A stretch of DNA of 34,358 bases, from NCBI GenBank assembly GCA_002499545.1, contig DAME01000003.1, positions 1 to 34,358 on the forward strand, in the 5' to 3' direction. Position numbers and translations under genes: made by a program. Below, one piece after another: positions 31,629 through 34,358 of the stretch. The notes under the pieces are model-generated. The model did no database searches. It was not told the DNA's origin and saw nothing but the letters and a program-made list of their open reading frames with translations. Within the stretch, counting starts at the first letter, position 1. Each line of letters opens with the position of its first letter. The DNA comes from Euryarchaeota archaeon UBA88. Its GTDB lineage: Archaea; Thermoplasmatota; Poseidoniia; Poseidoniales; Poseidoniaceae.

Positions 31629-32411
31629 ATGGCAGTTACTTCTACCGACCTGGATGACGGCATTCGCTTGATTCAGCTCTCAGGGCAGTCCGCGACACAA
31701 TCGTTTTCTCGAGAATTTTTGCCGCAAATCGCACAGGCAATCGATGCCGGATTGATTCATCCGGACATTCGGGCTATCGTCCTAACCGGTGAAGGCAAGT
31801 TCTTCTCCGCAGGTGCTGACATCAACGCTTTTGCTCAATCGATTCTGGACCAAGATGCTCCGCAATTGATTCGAGATTTAACCGGTGTATTGCATCCGCT
31901 GCTGATGCGAATGCGACAGTCTTCAACCATGTCGATTGCTGCGATTAACGGCGCGTGTGCAGGAGGCGGACTTGGACTCGCACTCGCTTGCGATGCACGA
32001 ATTGCTTCACCGGGTGCCAAGATGGCAGCATCCTACTCCAGCATGGGACTTTCGCCCGATGGAGGAACGACTTGGTTGCTCCCTCGATTGGTTGGGGACC
32101 AAGTCAGTCGTCGGTTCTTTTTTGAAAATGAGATTTGGAATGCAAAGCAATGTGTCGAAGTTGGCGCTGTTGATGCATTGGTTAGCGAAGAGGAATTGAT
32201 CGAAGCAGCGTGCCAAATAGCCGCACGATGGAGTCAGTGGGGCCAGCACACCAAAGAAGCGACAAAACACTTACTCGATGTCCAATCGGTCAACGACTTT
32301 GAAACGCATCTCAAGCATGAACGAACGCTGATCGAGGCTGCAGGAACGACGGACGCGTTCAAAGAAGGCGTCACTGCTTTCATCGAGAAGCGTAAACCAA
32401 CATTTCAGTGA
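31629..32411 (+). CDS. Crotonase-family enoyl-CoA isomerase (PaaG-like)
   Basis: A 260-residue crotonase-fold enzyme. The oxyanion-hole segments are present (FFSAGADINAF and CAGGGLGLALACD), but the two hydratase glutamates are missing: the first is G116, and the second position is Y in AASYSS. D144 in LSPDGGTTW sits where the catalytic Asp of PaaG and delta3-delta2 enoyl-CoA isomerases lies. That favours isomerisation, for example ring-1,2-epoxyphenylacetyl-CoA to oxepin-CoA, or shift of a fatty enoyl-CoA double bond. It follows the aldehyde dehydrogenase and converges on a 3-hydroxyacyl-CoA dehydrogenase with three bases between stops. Confidence 0.87.
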   Translation: MAVTSTDLDDGIRLIQLSGQSATQSFSREFLPQIAQAIDAGLIHPDIRAIVLTGEGKFFSAGADINAFAQSILDQDAPQLIRDLTGVLHPLLMRMRQSSTMSIAAINGACAGGGLGLALACDARIASPGAKMAASYSSMGLSPDGGTTWLLPRLVGDQVSRRFFFENEIWNAKQCVEVGAVDALVSEEELIEAACQIAARWSQWGQHTKEATKHLLDVQSVNDFETHLKHERTLIEAAGTTDAFKEGVTAFIEKRKPTFQ

Positions 32412-32414
32412 ACT

Positions 32415-33302
32415 TCACTCAGGAAGTTCAGTTTCGACTGCTTCGCCGCTTGTCCAGTCGTAAATCCCCTTTCCGGTCTTCTTACCGAGGCGACCCGATT
32501 CAACCATTTTCTCTAGTAGCGGATGAGGGGCATACGAATCGTCATCGAACGAAGATTGCAAGTTCTTGAGAATATCTCGCCTCACGTCAAGCCCTACTAA
32601 ATCAGTCAATGCAAGCGGTCCCATCGGATGTTTGTAGCCAAGAACCATTGCTGTATCGATGTCTTTTGCACTGGCAACTCCATCCGCAAGCATTCGAATT
32701 GCTTCATTTCCAAGTACGACACCAAGGCGAGAGGTTGCAAAACCTGGAATGTCTTTGACCAGAATCGTGGTCTTCCCCATTGCCTTTCCTGCTGCTTCCG
32801 CTACGGCAATCGCACGTTCGCCGGTGGTTGAATGTCGGACCAATTCAAGAAGTTTCATGATTGGAACTGGGTTGAAAAAATGCATCCCAACGACGCTTTC
32901 GGGTCGATTGGTCGCTGCTGCGATGTCTGCGATGGATAACGAAGAAGTGTTGGTCCCCAAAATGGCGTGTGGGGGAGCGAGGCGGTCGAGGTCTGCAAAA
33001 ATGGATTGCTTGAGGTCCGGTATTTCTGGAACCGCTTCGATAACCAAGTCTGCTTGACCCACTGCTTCAGCCATTTCAGATACCGCGTGAAGATTGGCTG
33101 ACCACTCAACTTTTTGCTCAAGCGTCGTTTTACCTCGGGCAATCCCCTTGTCCCAAAAAGCGTCAATGCGTTGCATTCCGCGTTCCAATCCTTCGGGGAA
33201 TGCATCAAAGAGGTTCGTTTTCCATCCACTTTGCGCACAGACTTGTGCAATTCCAGCACCCATGGTCCCTGCTCCAATTACGGCGACGCATCGAATCTCC
33301 AT
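32415..33302 (-). CDS. 3-hydroxyacyl-CoA (3-hydroxybutyryl-CoA) dehydrogenase
   Basis: A 295-residue NAD-dependent dehydrogenase converting 3-hydroxyacyl-CoA to 3-oxoacyl-CoA. The Rossmann motif is VAVIGAGTMGAGIAQVCAQSG. NTSSLSIADIA, the catalytic His in GMHFFNPVPIMKLLE and the C-terminal dimer domain (HPMGPLALTDLVGLDVRRDIL, then GRLGKKTGKGIYDW) are all in place. Hbd, FadB C-terminal-like or PaaH roles are possible. It stands opposite the PaaG-like isomerase, which would act one or two steps earlier in the same pathway. It is followed on the minus-strand upstream side by the EamA transporter gene, only 23 nt away. Confidence 0.93.
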   Translation of the reverse strand: MEIRCVAVIGAGTMGAGIAQVCAQSGWKTNLFDAFPEGLERGMQRIDAFWDKGIARGKTTLEQKVEWSANLHAVSEMAEAVGQADLVIEAVPEIPDLKQSIFADLDRLAPPHAILGTNTSSLSIADIAAATNRPESVVGMHFFNPVPIMKLLELVRHSTTGERAIAVAEAAGKAMGKTTILVKDIPGFATSRLGVVLGNEAIRMLADGVASAKDIDTAMVLGYKHPMGPLALTDLVGLDVRRDILKNLQSSFDDDSYAPHPLLEKMVESGRLGKKTGKGIYDWTSGEAVETELPE

Positions 33303-33325
33303 GAATCAGTCCACGGAGTTCAACT

Positions 33326-34249
33326 TCATGATGATTGCTCGGCCATCGCTTGCTTACTTTGTGCCAGAGCAACACCACCGACGATGAGGATGAATGCGAA
33401 TACGAGGGAAGCACCAAGTTTCTCATCCAGCAAGAGATACCCGCTAAAGATTCCAAAAATTGGAACGAGATACACATACAGAGCTGCTTTCCCGGCACCA
33501 ATCGCTAGAATTCCGTCTGCAAACCATACATAGGAAATCACGGTTGAAAAAACTGCTAAAAAGACGATGCTGACCCAAGCTTCGTTCGATGGAGTTGGCA
33601 TTCCTACCATCCACGTTTCAACCGCTGCAATCGGCGTTAACATCACCAAGCCGATAACAGACGACCAAACTGTCAGCTGAAGCGGTGTCAAACACGATGT
33701 TGCATCAGACGCTGGAACCGTCATGGCAGTCTTCATCTGAATGGTGTTGCACGCCCAAGCAAATGCAGCGCCGGCGATCAGTATGTCGCCAAGCGCCCGT
33801 TCTGCGAAAGGAATGTCGACGTTTGGAGAATACACAAACAGCACAAAGACACCAGCAATGCCGAGGCTGAGGCCCACGCCCAGACGCCAGTGCATTGCTT
33901 CGTTGAGAAATACGATGGCGAGAAGTGCTGTGAAAAAGGGATTGAAGGTAATCATTAACGAAGCATCGCCCGCTGCAGTATACTTCATTCCAATCATGAA
34001 AAACGCTTGATACAGACACGTTGCGAAAAAACCAATCCACGCGATGCGTTTCCATTCCTGACGGGTTGGAATATTCCACTGGTCTGACATCCGAAGATAC
34101 ACCAAGAACATAGCCACTGCAATGATGTAACGAATCCACGATGCTGCAAAAGGCGCCATGTCCTGAGCAATAACCCGTCCTGCGGGCCATCCAAAGCCCC
34201 AGACAGCGACAACAAAAATCAGTTTACAGTGCACCCAAAGGTGCTTCAT
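33326..34249 (-). CDS. EamA/DMT-superfamily transporter
   Basis: A 307-residue membrane protein with ten predicted helices in two five-helix repeats, the standard EamA (RhaT/YdcZ-like) layout. The first repeat begins FVVAVWGFGWPAGRVIAQ, and the second includes AVFSTVISYVWFADGIL and the closing LVPIFGIFSGYLLLDEKL. Such proteins export or exchange metabolites such as amino acids or sugars; the substrate cannot be read from sequence. Its ATG overlaps by ATGA the stop of the partial gene at the right edge, so the two are translationally coupled. A short polar C-terminus (SKQAMAEQSS) follows the last helix. Confidence 0.9.
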   Translation of the reverse strand: MKHLWVHCKLIFVVAVWGFGWPAGRVIAQDMAPFAASWIRYIIAVAMFLVYLRMSDQWNIPTRQEWKRIAWIGFFATCLYQAFFMIGMKYTAAGDASLMITFNPFFTALLAIVFLNEAMHWRLGVGLSLGIAGVFVLFVYSPNVDIPFAERALGDILIAGAAFAWACNTIQMKTAMTVPASDATSCLTPLQLTVWSSVIGLVMLTPIAAVETWMVGMPTPSNEAWVSIVFLAVFSTVISYVWFADGILAIGAGKAALYVYLVPIFGIFSGYLLLDEKLGASLVFAFILIVGGVALAQSKQAMAEQSS

Positions 34250-34358
34250 CCAAACCGCTCCAATCCAAGTTGGAGCATGCGAGAGCGCGGTAGGCCAATT
34301 TCAGGAAGACCAGCTGCCGGAGCATAAATCTTCAATCCCTCAAGACGAGATACGTACA
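34246..34358 (-). CDS. C-terminal end of an unidentified gene (cut by window edge)
   Basis: An open frame runs from the right edge to a TGA at 34248-34246 that overlaps the ATG of the EamA gene. About 36 residues are visible, including LEGLKIYAPAAGLPEIGLPR and then SRMLQLGLERFG. I do not recognise the family from this piece. Absence of internal stops and the ATGA overlap support it being real. The start lies outside the window. Confidence 0.6.
   Translation of the reverse strand, partial: YVSRLEGLKIYAPAAGLPEIGLPRSRMLQLGLERFG

Noticed and set aside
1..34358. CRISPR arrays, insertion sequences, rRNA genes, toxin-antitoxin or defence systems
   Set aside because: No regularly spaced repeats, transposase motifs, rRNA sequence or defence-gene signatures were seen on reading both strands.

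Overview
The window looks like a compact archaeal chromosome segment, most likely from Marine Group II (Candidatus Poseidoniales) or a close Thermoplasmatota relative. The lineage is an inference. Archaeal markers are Alba, Bud32, a FlaI-type secretion ATPase with two FlaJ-type membrane partners, a UPF0200 kinase, TATA-like boxes about 27 nt upstream of starts, and a tRNA gene without an encoded CCA. The marine heterotroph reading rests on secreted or anchored peptidases, leucyl aminopeptidase and acyl-CoA enzymes. There are 32 protein genes (one cut by the right edge) and one tRNA. I see no IS element, CRISPR array, rRNA or pseudogene. No stretch over 300 bases lacks a gene.

Layout: 20-3428 (minus) is a small conserved protein, a membrane-anchored M14 carboxypeptidase and an M17 leucyl aminopeptidase, forming an apparent peptide-degradation operon. 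3645-6053 (plus) is an agmatinase-type ureohydrolase, an SpeD-type pyruvoyl decarboxylase and a deoxyhypusine-synthase-like protein, a polyamine/hypusine unit. 6118-9210 is a large surface protein. 9268-9339 is tRNA-Gly, then Alba and ArsC-type phosphatase. 10200-14153 holds a small membrane protein, an Mrp ATPase with an unusual insertion, its DUF971 partner, and a PAP2 phosphatase fused to a large ectodomain. 14154-20097 is a housekeeping mix: NadA, Bud32, ferritin-like protein, FluC fluoride channel, XTP pyrophosphatase, a repeat-bearing membrane protein, a CPBP protease and a basic Cys-containing protein.

20162-24208 contains an enoyl-CoA hydratase, an ABC exporter pair and a UPF0200 kinase. 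24344-29401 is a five-gene type IV pilus/secretion-like operon behind a TATA box flanked by an inverted repeat. 29404-34358 carries a 2-phosphoglycerate-kinase-like protein, an aldehyde dehydrogenase, a PaaG-type isomerase, a 3-hydroxyacyl-CoA dehydrogenase, an EamA transporter and the end of one more gene.

The most interesting points are: the Mrp protein whose Cys pair is replaced by an Ig-like stretch while its neighbour DUF971 protein carries cysteines; the polyamine operon with a non-canonical deoxyhypusine synthase homologue; the pilus-like operon with an ectodomain built into one platform protein; the PAP2-ectodomain fusion; and convergent genes whose stop codons lie 0-3 nt apart in five of six cases.
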